Source: JACVRM01 sp963755085 (GTDB lineage: Bacteria > Actinomycetota > Thermoleophilia > Gaiellales > Gaiellaceae). From it: a stretch of 64,000 bases of DNA. Each line of letters starts with the position of its first letter. Positions within the stretch are counted from its first letter, which is position 1. A model generated the notes under the pieces. That model was not told where the DNA came from and did not search any database. It saw only the letters and a program-made list of their open reading frames with translations. The stretch spans positions 124,001-188,000 of the forward strand of contig CAVWIN010000008.1 in NCBI GenBank assembly GCA_963755085.1. The letters are read 5' to 3'. The translations under genes and the position numbers were made by a program. This document shows positions 27,260 to 36,591 of the stretch, one piece after another.

Positions 27260-28909
27260 GTGTCGACGGACGGAGCCAACGACACGGAGGATCAGCCGGC
27301 GCGCGACGTCCTCCTCGTCGTCAGGAGCGACGCCGTACCTCGGCGGCCGACGCGCTGCGGCTCGCCTCGGAGCTGAAGAAGACTGGAGAGCACCTCGCGT
27401 TGCTGGTGGCCGAAAACACGCTCGAGGAGACCGCCGGCGTCGACCTCGCCGGCGAGGCACGCAAGCTCTTCCCGGACGTGCGCACGGTGTTGCTCGTCGA
27501 GCACACGGACCTGCGCGTCGCCATCGATGCCATGAACTTCGGCGACGTGGACCACTTCTTCGTCGTGCCGCTCCAGGAGGCCGAGGGCCAGCTGGTTTCG
27601 GTCGTCTTCGATCTGCTCGACGACTGGCGCCGGTGGACGGTCGAGGAGGACCGCGCCGTTCGCATCGCCGGGGCCTCGGAGTTGGGACCAGTGCGGGAGC
27701 TGCGCGACTTCCTCGGCCGGGCGCAGATCCATCACCGGGTGCTCGACATCCAGCGCCACCGCACCGCGACGCGGCTGTTGCGGGAATCCCCGTTCGAGGC
27801 AGACGGATTGCCGCTCGTCATCCTGCGCGACGGCACGCAGCTCGGCACGCCGACGATCCTCGAGCTCGCCGAGGCGGTCGGGCTCTCGACGCGACCGCTG
27901 CAGGCGAACTACGACCTCCTCATCATCGGTGCCGGCCCGGCCGGTCTCGCAGCGGCCGTACGGCGCGTCCGAAGGACTGCGGACGGCACTGATCGAGCGC
28001 TACGCACTCGGCGGACAGGCCGGGCAGAGCTCGCGCATCGAGAACTACCTCGGCTTTCCGAACGGGCTGACCGCCACCGACCTGGCCCAGCGGGCGCTCC
28101 GCCAGGTTCAGCGTTTCGACGCGGAGATCGTCTACCTGCGAGCCGCCGAGGCACTCTGGGCGGAAGGCGACGAGCGCGCCGTGAGCCTTTCCGAAGGTGG
28201 CGAGCTACGCGCTCGCGCGGTGCTGCTGGCGTGCGGCGTCTCGTATCAGCGGCTCGATGCACTGGGCCTCGAGCTCCTGCTCGGCAAGGGCGTCTTCTAC
28301 GGCGCAGGCGTTACCGACGCGCAGGTCGCCGCGGGACGCGACGTCGTCATCGTGGGCGGCGCCAACTCGGCCGGCCAGGCGGCGCTGAACTTCGCTCGCC
28401 ATGCGCGGCTCGTCACGATGGTCGTCCGCTCCCAGTCCCTCGAGCAGCGGATGTCGCGCTACCTCGTCGATCGGGTCGCTGCGTCACCGAACATCATGGT
28501 CCGGCTCGGTGCCGTCGTCGCCGCTGCGGCGGGCGACTCGGTGCTCGACGCCGTGCACGTGCGTAACGTCGCCTCCGGGCAGGTCGAAGCCGTTCCAGCC
28601 GCTGGCCTCTTCATCTTTATCGGCGCGGCTCCTCACACGGACTGGCTCGAAGGGGCGGTCGCCCGAGACGCGAGGGGCTTCGTGCTATCCGGCCACGACG
28701 TCCTTCTCCAGCGCGACCGTTCGTGGCCGCTCGACCGCGAGCCCGCCCCACTCGAGACCAGCATGCCCGGCGTCTTCGTCGCCGGTGACGTGCGCCACGG
28801 GTCGATCAAGCGCGTGGCCTCGGCCGTCTGAGAAGGCGCGATGGCCGTGCAGATCGTCCACGAGTACGGTGCGCGCCTGCCGGAGGCCGTGCCCGCCATC
28901 GCCGGTTAG
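27260..28909 (+). pseudogene. Fused regulator-like/thioredoxin-reductase-like flavoprotein, two frameshifts and an in-frame TGA
   Basis: From GTG 27260, an N-terminal receiver-like domain (ASELKKTGEHLALLVAENTL, DVDHFFVVPLQEAEG) is followed by a thioredoxin-like segment (LPLVILRDGTQLGTPTILEL) and a TrxR-type flavoprotein (YDLLIIGAGPAGLAAA, GRDVVIVGGANSAGQAALNF, GVFVAGDVRHG). This is the fused response-regulator/TrxR architecture. The redox CxxC of true TrxR is absent (KGVFYGAGVTDAQ). Frameshifts lie near 27335 and 27960. At 28829-28831 a TGA stands where SAVGEGAMAVQ would need GGA; the same frame then continues MAVQIVHEYGARLP to TAG 28907. Confidence 0.75.
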
Positions 28910-29004
28910 AAGCTCGCAACGAGCGCGCGGATCTCGGCGACCGCCGCGTCCCAAATCCGCTCCATGTCGCCATCCGGGCGTTGGTAAGCGCCGCCGAACG
29001 GCTT
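28906..29004 (-). pseudogene. C-terminal fragment of a second creatininase-family gene
   Basis: On the minus strand this encodes PFGGAYQRPDGDMERIWDAA and then VAEIRALVASF followed by TAA. It is clearly similar to the last 31 residues of the creatininase-family protein at 30076-30741 (FGGAYQRSDEDMERLWDAAV). Nothing upstream continues the gene; a hairpin begins at 29005. It is a remnant of a duplicated or displaced copy. Its stop overlaps the end of the convergent TrxR-like gene. Confidence 0.75.
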
Positions 29005-29030
29005 CAGACGCCTCCACCGGGAGCCGTCTG
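29005..29030. terminator. Stem-loop after TrxR-like gene
   Basis: CAGACGCCTCC and GGGAGCCGTCTG pair with one C-C mismatch and a small loop. It could end transcription from the TrxR-like gene; no U-run follows. It also marks the point where similarity to creatininase stops. Confidence 0.5.
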
Positions 29031-29082
29031 ATATCCGGGGCGAAATCGGGGCGAAAGGCACGAATACCCGTGGGGAGGCAGT

Positions 29083-29128
29083 GGCAATTGCCCGTTCAGG
29101 AGCGTATCTTCGTTGTTCGCAGACAACG
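29083..29128 (+). promoter_or_regulatory. Palindromes upstream of secreted-protein gene
   Basis: GGCAATTGCC (29083-29092) is a perfect palindrome, and CGTTGT/ACAACG (29111-29116, 29123-29128) is an inverted repeat with a six-base gap. Both lie 22-68 bases before ATG 29151, positions suited to repressor or activator sites. A direct repeat GGGGCGAAA occurs just upstream near 29040-29057. No confident -10/-35 pair was found. Confidence 0.4.
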
Positions 29129-29150
29129 TTCGAAGGGGAGGGACGAATTA

Positions 29151-29816
29151 ATGAAGCTGCGACTTTACGTTGGGCTCCTAATCGGGGGCCTGGTCATACT
29201 CGGGGTCGGGGTTATCGGTGCCAGCGGCGCCCCACCGTCAGGCGACCTGCCCTGGCAGACGGGTATTCGAGCGGTCGGCAACGGCGCCACAATCGAACCG
29301 GCAGTGAATCTCACCGACGGAACACAGACGTTCCTGATCACACCGAATCACTCGCCGTTTTACTCCGGCCCGCCGCCGATCCCGGCTCCCTTTAAGAGCC
29401 ACAGCGCGCCGCTCTACCTCGTGACCTATCCGTTGGGGTCGACCGCCGACGCCAACGCGCCATTCAACTGCTACACCGCGGGGTTCTTTGATCATCTGGC
29501 TTCTCCGTACAACTGCGACCACGCGCAGATTCCCGGCATAAAGGGCCACGACCACCTGGTGGGCGTGCCGGGAAGCAAGACGCCGGACGGTGACTACGAT
29601 GTCGCATGGCACGTGTGGGTCACGCGCTTCACCCAGCATGGGGTTCAGGATGGTGCCAGCAATATCCGGATCCTCACCCTGGCTCAGCTGAAGGACGCCC
29701 AGGCAGCCGGGAACGTGACCCCATTCGCCGACTCGGGCATCTACTTCGAGTGCGCAGCAGTCTCGGGTGCTGTCTACACAGGAGGCACTCCGCTGAGCTT
29801 CCCTCCGGCGCCCTAG
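29151..29816 (+). CDS. Secreted or membrane-anchored hypothetical protein (221 aa)
   Basis: ATG 29151 has a strong ribosome site (GAAGGGGAGGGA). One N-terminal hydrophobic helix (LYVGLLIGGLVILGVGVIGA) acts as signal or anchor; no lipobox is seen. The exported part contains HSAPLYLVTYPLG, FNCYTAGFFDHLASPYNCDH, GIKGHDHLVGVPGSK, YDVAWHVWVTRF and a final Cys in YFECAAVSG. Several His and Cys residues cluster, but no family is recognised. Its codon use is visibly less G+C-biased than its neighbours', and it sits between a creatininase fragment and an intact creatininase gene, so acquisition by transfer is possible. Confidence 0.75.
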   Translation: MKLRLYVGLLIGGLVILGVGVIGASGAPPSGDLPWQTGIRAVGNGATIEPAVNLTDGTQTFLITPNHSPFYSGPPPIPAPFKSHSAPLYLVTYPLGSTADANAPFNCYTAGFFDHLASPYNCDHAQIPGIKGHDHLVGVPGSKTPDGDYDVAWHVWVTRFTQHGVQDGASNIRILTLAQLKDAQAAGNVTPFADSGIYFECAAVSGAVYTGGTPLSFPPAP

Positions 29817-29875
29817 TAGGAGCGTCCTCGGCTTGCCGCTGGCGAGCCAGGAGGTGAATGTCCATTCAAGACCGA

Positions 29876-29909
29876 GAGGAAGGCCCGTCGGAGACGGCGG
29901 GTCTTCCTC
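29876..29909 (+). terminator. Hairpin terminator after secreted-protein gene
   Basis: GAGGAAGGCCCG pairs with CGGGTCTTCCTC (12 bp, one G-U) around a ten-base loop, 60 bases after the stop. The following bases are CTCATTCAG, so the U-run is weak. The rest of the gap up to 30075 holds no recognisable gene. Confidence 0.7.
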
Positions 29910-30075
29910 ATTCAGTCGCAGATGGCGGAGTTTCGCCGATTACGACAGTGACGAGCGCGCACACGGCGAACGCCGACGGGAGGCGGCTGTAGGCGAACCG
30001 CCCCGACCGAGCGCCGACTTTCTCGGGATATGTCCGCGAACCGAAGCCGCAAACGAAAACCGGTTCGGCGGCCGT

Positions 30076-30741
30076 TTAGAGCGACCCGAGCAGCGCGCCT
30101 ACCTCCGCGACCGCCGCGTCCCACAGCCGCTCCATGTCTTCGTCTGACCGCTGGTAGGCGCCCCCGAACGAGCCGTCGCCGAGGGCGGCCCGCATCTCGG
30201 AAGGCGTCCACTCCGGTGAGACGGCGACCATCGGCTTCGCCTCACCCGGCAGCTCGACGCCCGGCAGGCGCGTCCACGGGAAGTTCTCCATCCACGAGGC
30301 GTGCGAGCCGTCGCCCAGCGCCACGATCAGCTCGCGCTGGCGATCGCTCGACCACCAGTCGTGCCAGCGGACGCCGTCACCGGCGACGTGCTCGGCGGCG
30401 AACGAGTTGCCGCCGTGCCCGTTCACGATCAGCACGCGGCGGAAGCCCTGGCCGCGCAGCGAGCCGAGCAGGTCGCGAAGGAGGACGACGTACGTGTCGC
30501 GGTCGACCGAAAGGCTGCCCGGGTAGGCCGTGAACCGCGGCGAGACACCGTACGCGAGCACCGGCAGCACCGGGATGCCGAGCGGCTCGGCGGCCTCGAC
30601 CGAGACCCGCTCGGCGAGCAGGTTGTCGGTCGCGAGCGACAGGTAGGCGTGCTGCTCGGTCGATCCGAGTGGCAGCACGATCCGGTCGTCGCGCTCGAGG
30701 TACGCCTCGAGCTGCATCCAGTTCAGGTCGGCGACGCGCAC
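30076..30741 (-). CDS. Creatininase-family protein (MftE-like amidohydrolase)
   Basis: 221 residues of the creatininase/creatinine amidohydrolase family, metal-dependent amidases. Motifs: IVLPLGSTEQHAYLSLATDN with metal-binding Glu, His and Asp, VLIVNGHGGN, and GDGSHASWMENFPWTRLPG. The last replaces the usual HAGxxET with HASWMEN, so one ligand environment may differ. Family members cleave creatinine, riboflavin-pathway formamides or mycofactocin precursors; no mycofactocin genes are present. It lies 46 bases after opcA and may be the last gene of the pentose-phosphate operon. Confidence 0.85.
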   Translation of the reverse strand: MRVADLNWMQLEAYLERDDRIVLPLGSTEQHAYLSLATDNLLAERVSVEAAEPLGIPVLPVLAYGVSPRFTAYPGSLSVDRDTYVVLLRDLLGSLRGQGFRRVLIVNGHGGNSFAAEHVAGDGVRWHDWWSSDRQRELIVALGDGSHASWMENFPWTRLPGVELPGEAKPMVAVSPEWTPSEMRAALGDGSFGGAYQRSDEDMERLWDAAVAEVGALLGSL

Positions 30742-30787
30742 CCTCGGGTTTTACCGGAGGCGGGTCAGCGCAAGAACGGCTCGGGCG

Positions 30788-31686
30788 TCAGGCGTGCCGC
30801 ACGTACTCGCCGGCCGCCGCCCGAACCGCCGCCTCGTAGAAGCGGTCGCGGCCGAAGCGGTCGAGCTCGCCGCTCAGCAGCGCACCGGACGAGACACGCG
30901 GCAGCGTCGGCTCGGCGACCGCCTCGCCGTCGACGGACACGGCGTCGATCTCCTTCGCGATCGTGCTGCTCAGAGCGCGACCGGCCGGTTGAGGCGCGAG
31001 CGCAGCCAGCCGGCGAGCAGCAGCGCGTCGGCCTCCGGGCCGCGCACTTCGAGCTCGCTCGGCCTCGGCGACGCCCGGCCACGCCTGCGCGATCGACTCG
31101 CGCCACGGCAGCGTGCGCGCCCAGACGATGTCCGAGACGGCAAGGTGGTCGCCGAAGTGCTCCGCCAGGCTCCCGTAAGCGGCATGGAGGCCGTCCTCCC
31201 ACTCGCGCGAGTCGACGACGAGCCGGTCGACGAGCCCAGCAAGCCGCTCGAAGGTCGGGTCGCCGAACGGCGGCATCCCGCGCCAGCGCAGGAACACCGG
31301 CAGGTCCGGCAGGAGCAGCGGCACGACGACGCTCGACGGAGCCTCCGCCCGCGAGCCGCGCAGCGTCAGCTCGACCAGCTCTGTGGCGACCTGGTTGCCG
31401 CCGCCTGCGGAGAAGCACTGCATCGATGACGCGCGCGTCGAGGCCGTCGGGCTCGTCCGGGCGGGGCAGGAGCAGGATCGTCCGGGAGGGATAGAACTCG
31501 CCGAGGTCGTCGAACGTCGCCCGCGCCTGCTCCTCCCAGGCCGGCGGCACCCAGGCGATGTGCGTCATGACGCTCGTGCGCAGCTGCGGTGCCGTCGTCG
31601 TCGGCGCGCAGCAGGACAAGCTCGTGCTCGACGTCGTCGACGCCGAACGTCCCGGCCGCTCCACTCGCCGAGACGGTCGCGGTCAA
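30788..31686 (-). pseudogene. opcA: Glucose-6-phosphate dehydrogenase assembly protein OpcA, multiply frameshifted
   Basis: OpcA supports G6PDH activity and is normally encoded next to zwf. Its conserved blocks occur in order but in different frames: VDDVEHELVLLRADDDGTAA; TSVMTHIAWVPPAWEEQARA; MQCFSAGGGNQVATELVELT; VFLRWRGMPPFGDPTFERLA; ELEVRGPEADALLLAGWLRS; SSTIAKEIDAVSVDGEAVAE. Indels fall near 31600, 31425, 31062 and 30975. TTG at 31686 overlaps the zwf stop. An intact EWSG-like start in another frame suggests one more indel. Four or more shifts with every block conserved suggests poor sequence quality here rather than decay. Confidence 0.8.
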
Positions 31687-33202
31687 TGCCGGCGCCAGGA
31701 GCGGCCGTCGCGGTGCATCAGCTCGTCCGCGGCGGCTCGGGCCCCACGTGCCGGCCGCGTAGTTCGGGAACTGCGGGCGGTCGCGGCGCCAGAACGCGAC
31801 CACCGCGTCGACGAGCGACCACTGCTCCTCGATCTCGTCGGCGCGCATGAAGAGCGTCGCGTCGCCGAGCATCGTGTCGAGGATCAGCCGCTCGTACGCC
31901 TCGGGCAGGTCGGCGTGGAACGCGCCGCCGTAGAGGAAGTTCATGTTGACCGTGCGGATCGTCATCCCCTGGCCCGGCACCTTCGCGCCGATCGCCAGCG
32001 AGACGCCCTCGTCCGGCTGGACGTGGACGAGCAGCACGTTCGGGCGCAGCCCGTCCGCGGCCCCCTCCTCGAACGGCGGGTGCGGCGCGCGCTTGAACTG
32101 GATCGCGATCGTCGTCTCGCGGCGCGGCAGGCGCTTGCCGGTGCGCACGTAGAAGGGCGTGTCGGCCCAGCGCCAGTTGTCGACGAAGAGCTTGGCGGCG
32201 ACATAGGTCTCGGTCATCGAGTCGGGCGCGACGCCCGGCTCCTGCGCGGTAGCCGGGCACCTCGACGCCGTCGATCCAGCCGGCGCCGTACTGGCCGCGG
32301 ACGACGTCGTCGGGCCCGGGCGTGTGCAGCGCGCGCAGGACCTTCACCTTCTCGTTGCGGATCGACTCGGCGTCGAAGTCGGGCGGCGGCTCCATCGCCG
32401 TGAGCGCGACCAGCTGCAGCAGGTGGTTCTGGACGACGTCGCGCATCGCGCCCGCCTGCTCGTAGAACGACGCGCGCCCCTCGATGCCGATCTCCTCGCC
32501 GACCGTGATCTGCACGTGGTCGATGAACTGGCGGTTCCAGACGGGCTCGAAGATGCCGTTCGCGAACCGGAGCGCCATCAGGTTCTGGACCGTCTCCTTG
32601 CCGAGGTAGTGGTCGATGCGGAAGATCTCGCGCTCCTCGAAGTGCTCGGCGAGCATGGCGTTCAGCTCGCGAGCCGAGGCGAGGTCGTGGCCGAACGGCT
32701 TCTCGATGATCAGCCGCGTCCAGCCCTTCGTCGTGCGCCGCTTCCCGAGCTCGCCGACGAGCATCGGCATCGCGGCGGGCGGGACGGCGAGGTAGTAGAC
32801 GCGGTTGCCCTGCGTCTGCCACTGCTCATCGACCTGGTCCAGGTGGGCGTCCAGGCGGTCCTCGCCGCATCGTCGGAGAATTCCGTCGGGACGTAGGAGG
32901 ATGCGCTCGGCGAGCCAGTCCCAGACGTCGTCGCGCACCGGGTCGCGGCCGTGCTCCTCCACCGCCCGGCGCATCGCCTCGCGGAACTCGTCGTCGGACA
33001 TCTCGCTGCGCGCGGAGCCGACGACCGCGAAGTGCTCGGGCAGGAGGCGGCGGTGCGCGAGCGAGTACAGCGCCGGGAAGAGCTTGCGCGCGGTCAGGTC
33101 GCCCGACGCGCCGAAGATCGTGATGATGCACGGCTCGGGCGTGCGCTTGAGCCGCAGCCCCTCGAGGAGCGGGTTCGCCGTGGTATCTGCAGAGGCGACC
33201 AT
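31683..33202 (-). pseudogene. zwf: Glucose-6-phosphate 1-dehydrogenase, frameshifted
   Basis: About 506 codons. NADP-binding CIITIFGASGDLTARKLFPA, the substrate and active-site block RIDHYLGKETVQNLMALRFA, and FYVRTGKRLPRRETTIAIQF are all present. Two indels near 32868 and 32885 compensate each other; between them another frame reads ILYVPTEFSDDAA, the expected sequence. A further extra base near 32250 (before EPGVAPDSMTETYVAAKLF) and an indel near 31737 (before ADELMHRDGRSWRRH) shift the frame. ATG 33202 overlaps the gnd stop (TGATG). It oxidises glucose-6-phosphate to 6-phosphogluconolactone, making NADPH. Confidence 0.88.
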
Positions 33203-34101
33203 CAGCGCGGTTCCGCGGTGGCCGCCGTGGCCTCCTCGGGATGGATCGCGTGCCCGCCGAACTGGTTGCGCAGCGCGGCGTTCACCTTGGCGGCGAACGA
33301 CTCGTCCTGGCGCGAGGCGAAGCGGGCGAAGAGCGCTGCGGTGATCACCGGCACGGGAACGTCCTCCGCGATCGCCTCGGCGATCGTCCAGCGCCCCTCG
33401 CCGGAGTCGTCGACGTAGCCGCGGATCTTCGCGAGGTCGGAGCCGTCCTCCTCGAAGGCCCGCTCCAGCAGCTCGAGCAGCCAGGAACGAACGACCGACC
33501 CGTAGCGCCAGATGCCGGCGATCTCGTGCAGGTCGAGCGGGAACTCGGAGCCGCGCATGACCTCGAACCCCTCCGCGTAGGCCTGCATCAGCCCGTACTC
33601 GATGCCGTTGTGCACCATCTTCACGAAGTGCCCGGCACCGGACGGCCCGACGTGGGCATAGCCGTCCTCCGGCGCGAGCGTGACGAAAGCGGGCTCGACG
33701 ACCGCGACCGCGTCGGCATCGCCACCGACCATCAGGCAGTAGCCGACCTCGCGGCCCCAGATGCCGCCGGAGACACCGGCGTCGACGAAGCGGATCCGGT
33801 GCTCGCCCGCCTCGGCGTGGCGCCGCTGCGAGTCGCGGAAGTTCGAGTTGCCGCCGTCGACGATGATGTCGCCGCCCTCGAGCTCGCCGAGCAGCTCCTG
33901 GAACGCGCCCTCGGTGGGCGGCCCCGCCGGGATCATCAGCCAGGCCACCCGCGGCGGCTCGAGCTGCGATACGAGATCCTTCAGCGAGCTCGCTGTGCCG
34001 CCGCCCGAGCGGGCGTACGTCTGCACCTCGTGCCCGTTTTCGCGCAGCCGGATCGTCATGTTGCCGCCCATGCGGCCGAGACCGACCATTCCCAGTTTCA
34101 T
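33202..34101 (-). CDS. gnd: 6-phosphogluconate dehydrogenase, decarboxylating (short form)
   Basis: 299 residues, the short GndA/YqeC-type form. N-terminal MKLGMVGLGRMGGNMTIRLR is the dinucleotide-binding motif; IIVDGGNSNFRDSQRRHAEA and FVDAGVSGGIWGREVGYCLMVGG are the substrate motifs; GHFVKMVHNGIEYGLMQAYAEG carries the catalytic Lys and His-Asn. It converts 6-phosphogluconate to ribulose-5-phosphate and CO2; this short form is often NAD-dependent. ATG overlaps the pgi stop by four bases and its stop overlaps zwf, so the set is translationally coupled. Confidence 0.95.
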   Translation of the reverse strand: MKLGMVGLGRMGGNMTIRLRENGHEVQTYARSGGGTASSLKDLVSQLEPPRVAWLMIPAGPPTEGAFQELLGELEGGDIIVDGGNSNFRDSQRRHAEAGEHRIRFVDAGVSGGIWGREVGYCLMVGGDADAVAVVEPAFVTLAPEDGYAHVGPSGAGHFVKMVHNGIEYGLMQAYAEGFEVMRGSEFPLDLHEIAGIWRYGSVVRSWLLELLERAFEEDGSDLAKIRGYVDDSGEGRWTIAEAIAEDVPVPVITAALFARFASRQDESFAAKVNAALRNQFGGHAIHPEEATAATAEPR

Positions 34102-35447
34102 GCGACGTCCTCCAGTCGTACGCGGACAATGCGGCGGCCACGCTCGCGCAGCGCCTCGAAGTCGCCCTCGGCCTGCGCGGCGATCAGCTGCCGGAACCCG
34201 AACGGCTTGCCCGGGATGGGCAGCTCCTCGCCCAGGTCGTCGACGACCTGGATGAAGAGCCCGGTGTCAGGGCCGCCCTTGTGCAGCTGCCCGGTCGAGT
34301 GCAGGTAGCGGGGGCCGAGGCCGCGCATGAGCGGACGCCCGGTCGCGCGCACCCGGTCGAGCAGCGGCTCGAGGTCCGCCTCCCGAGCCGGGTCGATGAA
34401 CGCGCACACCGCGACGTAGTCTCCCGCACCCGCGCCGGCGAGGAGCTCGTCGAGCGATCCCTGCGGCTGCAGGTCGGCCGTCTCGCCCCGCTGGAGCACC
34501 TCGTTCGTCTTGTCCTTCGCCGCCTGGACGTTCGGCTGGTCGAACGGGTTGATGCCGAGGACCGAGCCGGCGACCGCGGTGGCGAACTCCCAGCGGAAGA
34601 ACTCCTGGCCGAGCTCGTACGGCGACTCGAGCCGGACCTCGTGCGTCTGGACGTCCGGGCCGTCGCCCTCGACGGGCACGAGCCCCTTGCCGTCCTTGCC
34701 GGTCGATTCTGCGAGCAGCTGCTGGACCCAGAGGTCGAAGCCGCCGCTGACCTCGGTGGGTGCCACCTTGTCGCGGCCCTGGCGCCACGCCTCGCCCATG
34801 GCGAGCCCGAGGTCGAGACCCGGATTGCCCTCGCCGTAGCGGCATGCCTCGCGCATCTCCTCCGCGCGCTCCAGCAGCCGCCGGGCGTCAAGGCCCATCA
34901 GGATGGCGGGCAGGATTCCGAACGGCGACAGCGCCGAGTAGCGCCCACCGATCGAGGCCTCGCCGTAGGCGACGCCGACGAAGTCCCGCTCGTGCGCGAG
35001 CTGCTCGAGCGAGGAGCCGGGGTCCGTGACCGCGGCGAACCGCGTGGCGACACCGCCCGTGCGCTCCCAGAAGTACTCGAGATGCGACCGCGTCTCGATG
35101 GTTCCACCCGACTTCGACGAGGCGACGAAGAGCGTGCGGCCCAGGTCCAGTGAGTCCGTCAGGCGACGGATCGCGGCGGGATGGGTCGTGTCGAGGACGT
35201 GGAACACGTCGGCGCCAAAGGAGCGCCGGAGCACCTCCGGCGCGAGGCTCGAACCGCCCATACCGAGGAGCACGACCTGCTCGTAATGTGCCCGCTCGGC
35301 CAGCGAGAGGAGGATGTCGAGATCCTCGAGCAGGCGGATCGGCTCATCCAGCCAGCCCAGCCACTCGGCCTCGTCGTGGCCGGTCCAGAGCGTCGGGTCG
35401 CGCGCCCAGATGCGCTCGACGATCTCGGTGCCGGTGACGGCGCTCAC
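34098..35447 (-). CDS. pgi: Glucose-6-phosphate isomerase
   Basis: About 449 residues from GTG 35447. SIS-fold motifs: VVLLGMGGSSLAPEVLRRSF, TLFVASSKSGGTIETRSHLE, ASIGGRYSALSPFGILPAIL, and GINPFDQPNVQAAKDKTNEV near the C-terminal part. It interconverts glucose- and fructose-6-phosphate. Start choice: GTG gives SAVTGTEIVERIWARDPTLW; upstream frame sequence looks non-coding. It lies 34 bases after tal. In some bacteria a Tal-Pgi fusion exists; here the two are separate neighbours in the same order. Confidence 0.9.
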   Translation of the reverse strand: MSAVTGTEIVERIWARDPTLWTGHDEAEWLGWLDEPIRLLEDLDILLSLAERAHYEQVVLLGMGGSSLAPEVLRRSFGADVFHVLDTTHPAAIRRLTDSLDLGRTLFVASSKSGGTIETRSHLEYFWERTGGVATRFAAVTDPGSSLEQLAHERDFVGVAYGEASIGGRYSALSPFGILPAILMGLDARRLLERAEEMREACRYGEGNPGLDLGLAMGEAWRQGRDKVAPTEVSGGFDLWVQQLLAESTGKDGKGLVPVEGDGPDVQTHEVRLESPYELGQEFFRWEFATAVAGSVLGINPFDQPNVQAAKDKTNEVLQRGETADLQPQGSLDELLAGAGAGDYVAVCAFIDPAREADLEPLLDRVRATGRPLMRGLGPRYLHSTGQLHKGGPDTGLFIQVVDDLGEELPIPGKPFGFRQLIAAQAEGDFEALRERGRRIVRVRLEDVA

Positions 35448-35481
35448 GGGCGGAACCGTCTTGCCGGGACGGCGAAGCGTT

Positions 35482-36591
35482 TCATGCCGCGGCCAGGTCG
35501 CCGCGCTTGGCGCGGACGCCGTCGAGCAGCTCCTCGAACGACTGCGCGAACTTCTCGACGCCTTCCCGCTCCAGCGTCTCGATGACGTCGTCATAGTCGA
35601 CACCGACACGGGCGAGCTCCTCGAGCACGTGGTGTGCCTCGTCCACGTTCGCGTCGAGCGTGCGCGCGATGTGGCCGTGATCCTGGAAGGCGCGGACCGT
35701 CTCGAGCGGCATCGTGTTGACGGTCTCGGGCCCGATCAGCTCATCGACGTAGAGCGTGTCGCGGTACTCGGGGTTCTTGGTCGACGTCGACGCCCAGAGG
35801 CACCGCTGCCGCCACGCGCCCCGCGCCTGGAGTGACCGCCAGCGCTCGGACGCGATCACGCCCAGGTAGTGCTCGTACGCCAGCTTGGCGTTCGCGATCG
35901 CGAGGCGGCCGCGCAGGGCGAGCGCCTCGCCGCCGATCGCCTCCAGCCGCTTGTCGGCCTCCGTGTCCACACGCGAGACGAAGAAGCTCGCGACCGAGTT
36001 GACGGTGGACGGGTCGCCGCCGGCCTCGACCAGCCGCTCGAGGCCGCGCATGTACGCCTCGAAGACCTCGGCGTAGCGCCCGAGGCCGAAGATGAGCGTG
36101 ACGTTGATGTTCTTCCCGCGCGCGATCATCTCCTCGATCGCGCGCAGCCCGGGCGCCGTGCCCGGGATCTTCACGTAGAGGTTCGGGCGGTCGACCCATT
36201 CGTGGAAGCGCTGGGCCTGCTCGATCGTCCCGTCCGTGTCGTAGGCGAGCCCCGGCTCCACCTCGAGCGAGACGTAGCCATCGAGGTGCCGGCTCGAGTC
36301 CCACGTGCCGCGGAACAGATCGCACGCGTCGCGGATGTCGTCAACGGCGAGCCGGAAGAAGATCTCCTTCGGGTCGTCCTCCTCGCGCAGCACCTCGCGC
36401 AACTGGTTGTCGTACGCATTCCCCTCGGCCAGGGCCTTCTGGAAGATGGTCGGATTGGACGTGACGCCGACCACGGCATCCTCGTCCATCAGCCGGGCGA
36501 GCGTCCCGTCGCGGAGCCAGGTCCGCGACACGGAATCGATCCAGACGCTCTGGCCCTGCTCCGACAGCTCGTGCAGTCGCGACTTAGCCAT
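35482..36591 (-). CDS. tal: Transaldolase (class with long form, actinobacterial type)
   Basis: 369 residues. GVTSNPTIFQKALAEGNAYD at the N-terminal strand, NLYVKIPGTAPGLRAIEEMI, and the Schiff-base lysine block CLWASTSTKNPEYRDTLYV identify it. SVASFFVSRVDTEADKRLEA is the usual phosphate-site helix. It exchanges a dihydroxyacetone unit between sedoheptulose-7-phosphate and glyceraldehyde-3-phosphate. ATG 36591 lies eight bases inside the end of rpiB, so the two are coupled. Confidence 0.95.
   Translation of the reverse strand: MAKSRLHELSEQGQSVWIDSVSRTWLRDGTLARLMDEDAVVGVTSNPTIFQKALAEGNAYDNQLREVLREEDDPKEIFFRLAVDDIRDACDLFRGTWDSSRHLDGYVSLEVEPGLAYDTDGTIEQAQRFHEWVDRPNLYVKIPGTAPGLRAIEEMIARGKNINVTLIFGLGRYAEVFEAYMRGLERLVEAGGDPSTVNSVASFFVSRVDTEADKRLEAIGGEALALRGRLAIANAKLAYEHYLGVIASERWRSLQARGAWRQRCLWASTSTKNPEYRDTLYVDELIGPETVNTMPLETVRAFQDHGHIARTLDANVDEAHHVLEELARVGVDYDDVIETLEREGVEKFAQSFEELLDGVRAKRGDLAAA

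Noticed and set aside
25579..28566. Near 1,000-codon plus-strand open frame
   Set aside because: Only its 3' part (from about 27335) is real coding sequence, the TrxR-like gene; the rest is antisense to the ABC exporter gene.
28829..28831. TGA as selenocysteine codon in the TrxR-like gene
   Set aside because: The expected residue is Gly, not a redox Cys, and no hairpin in the right place was seen.
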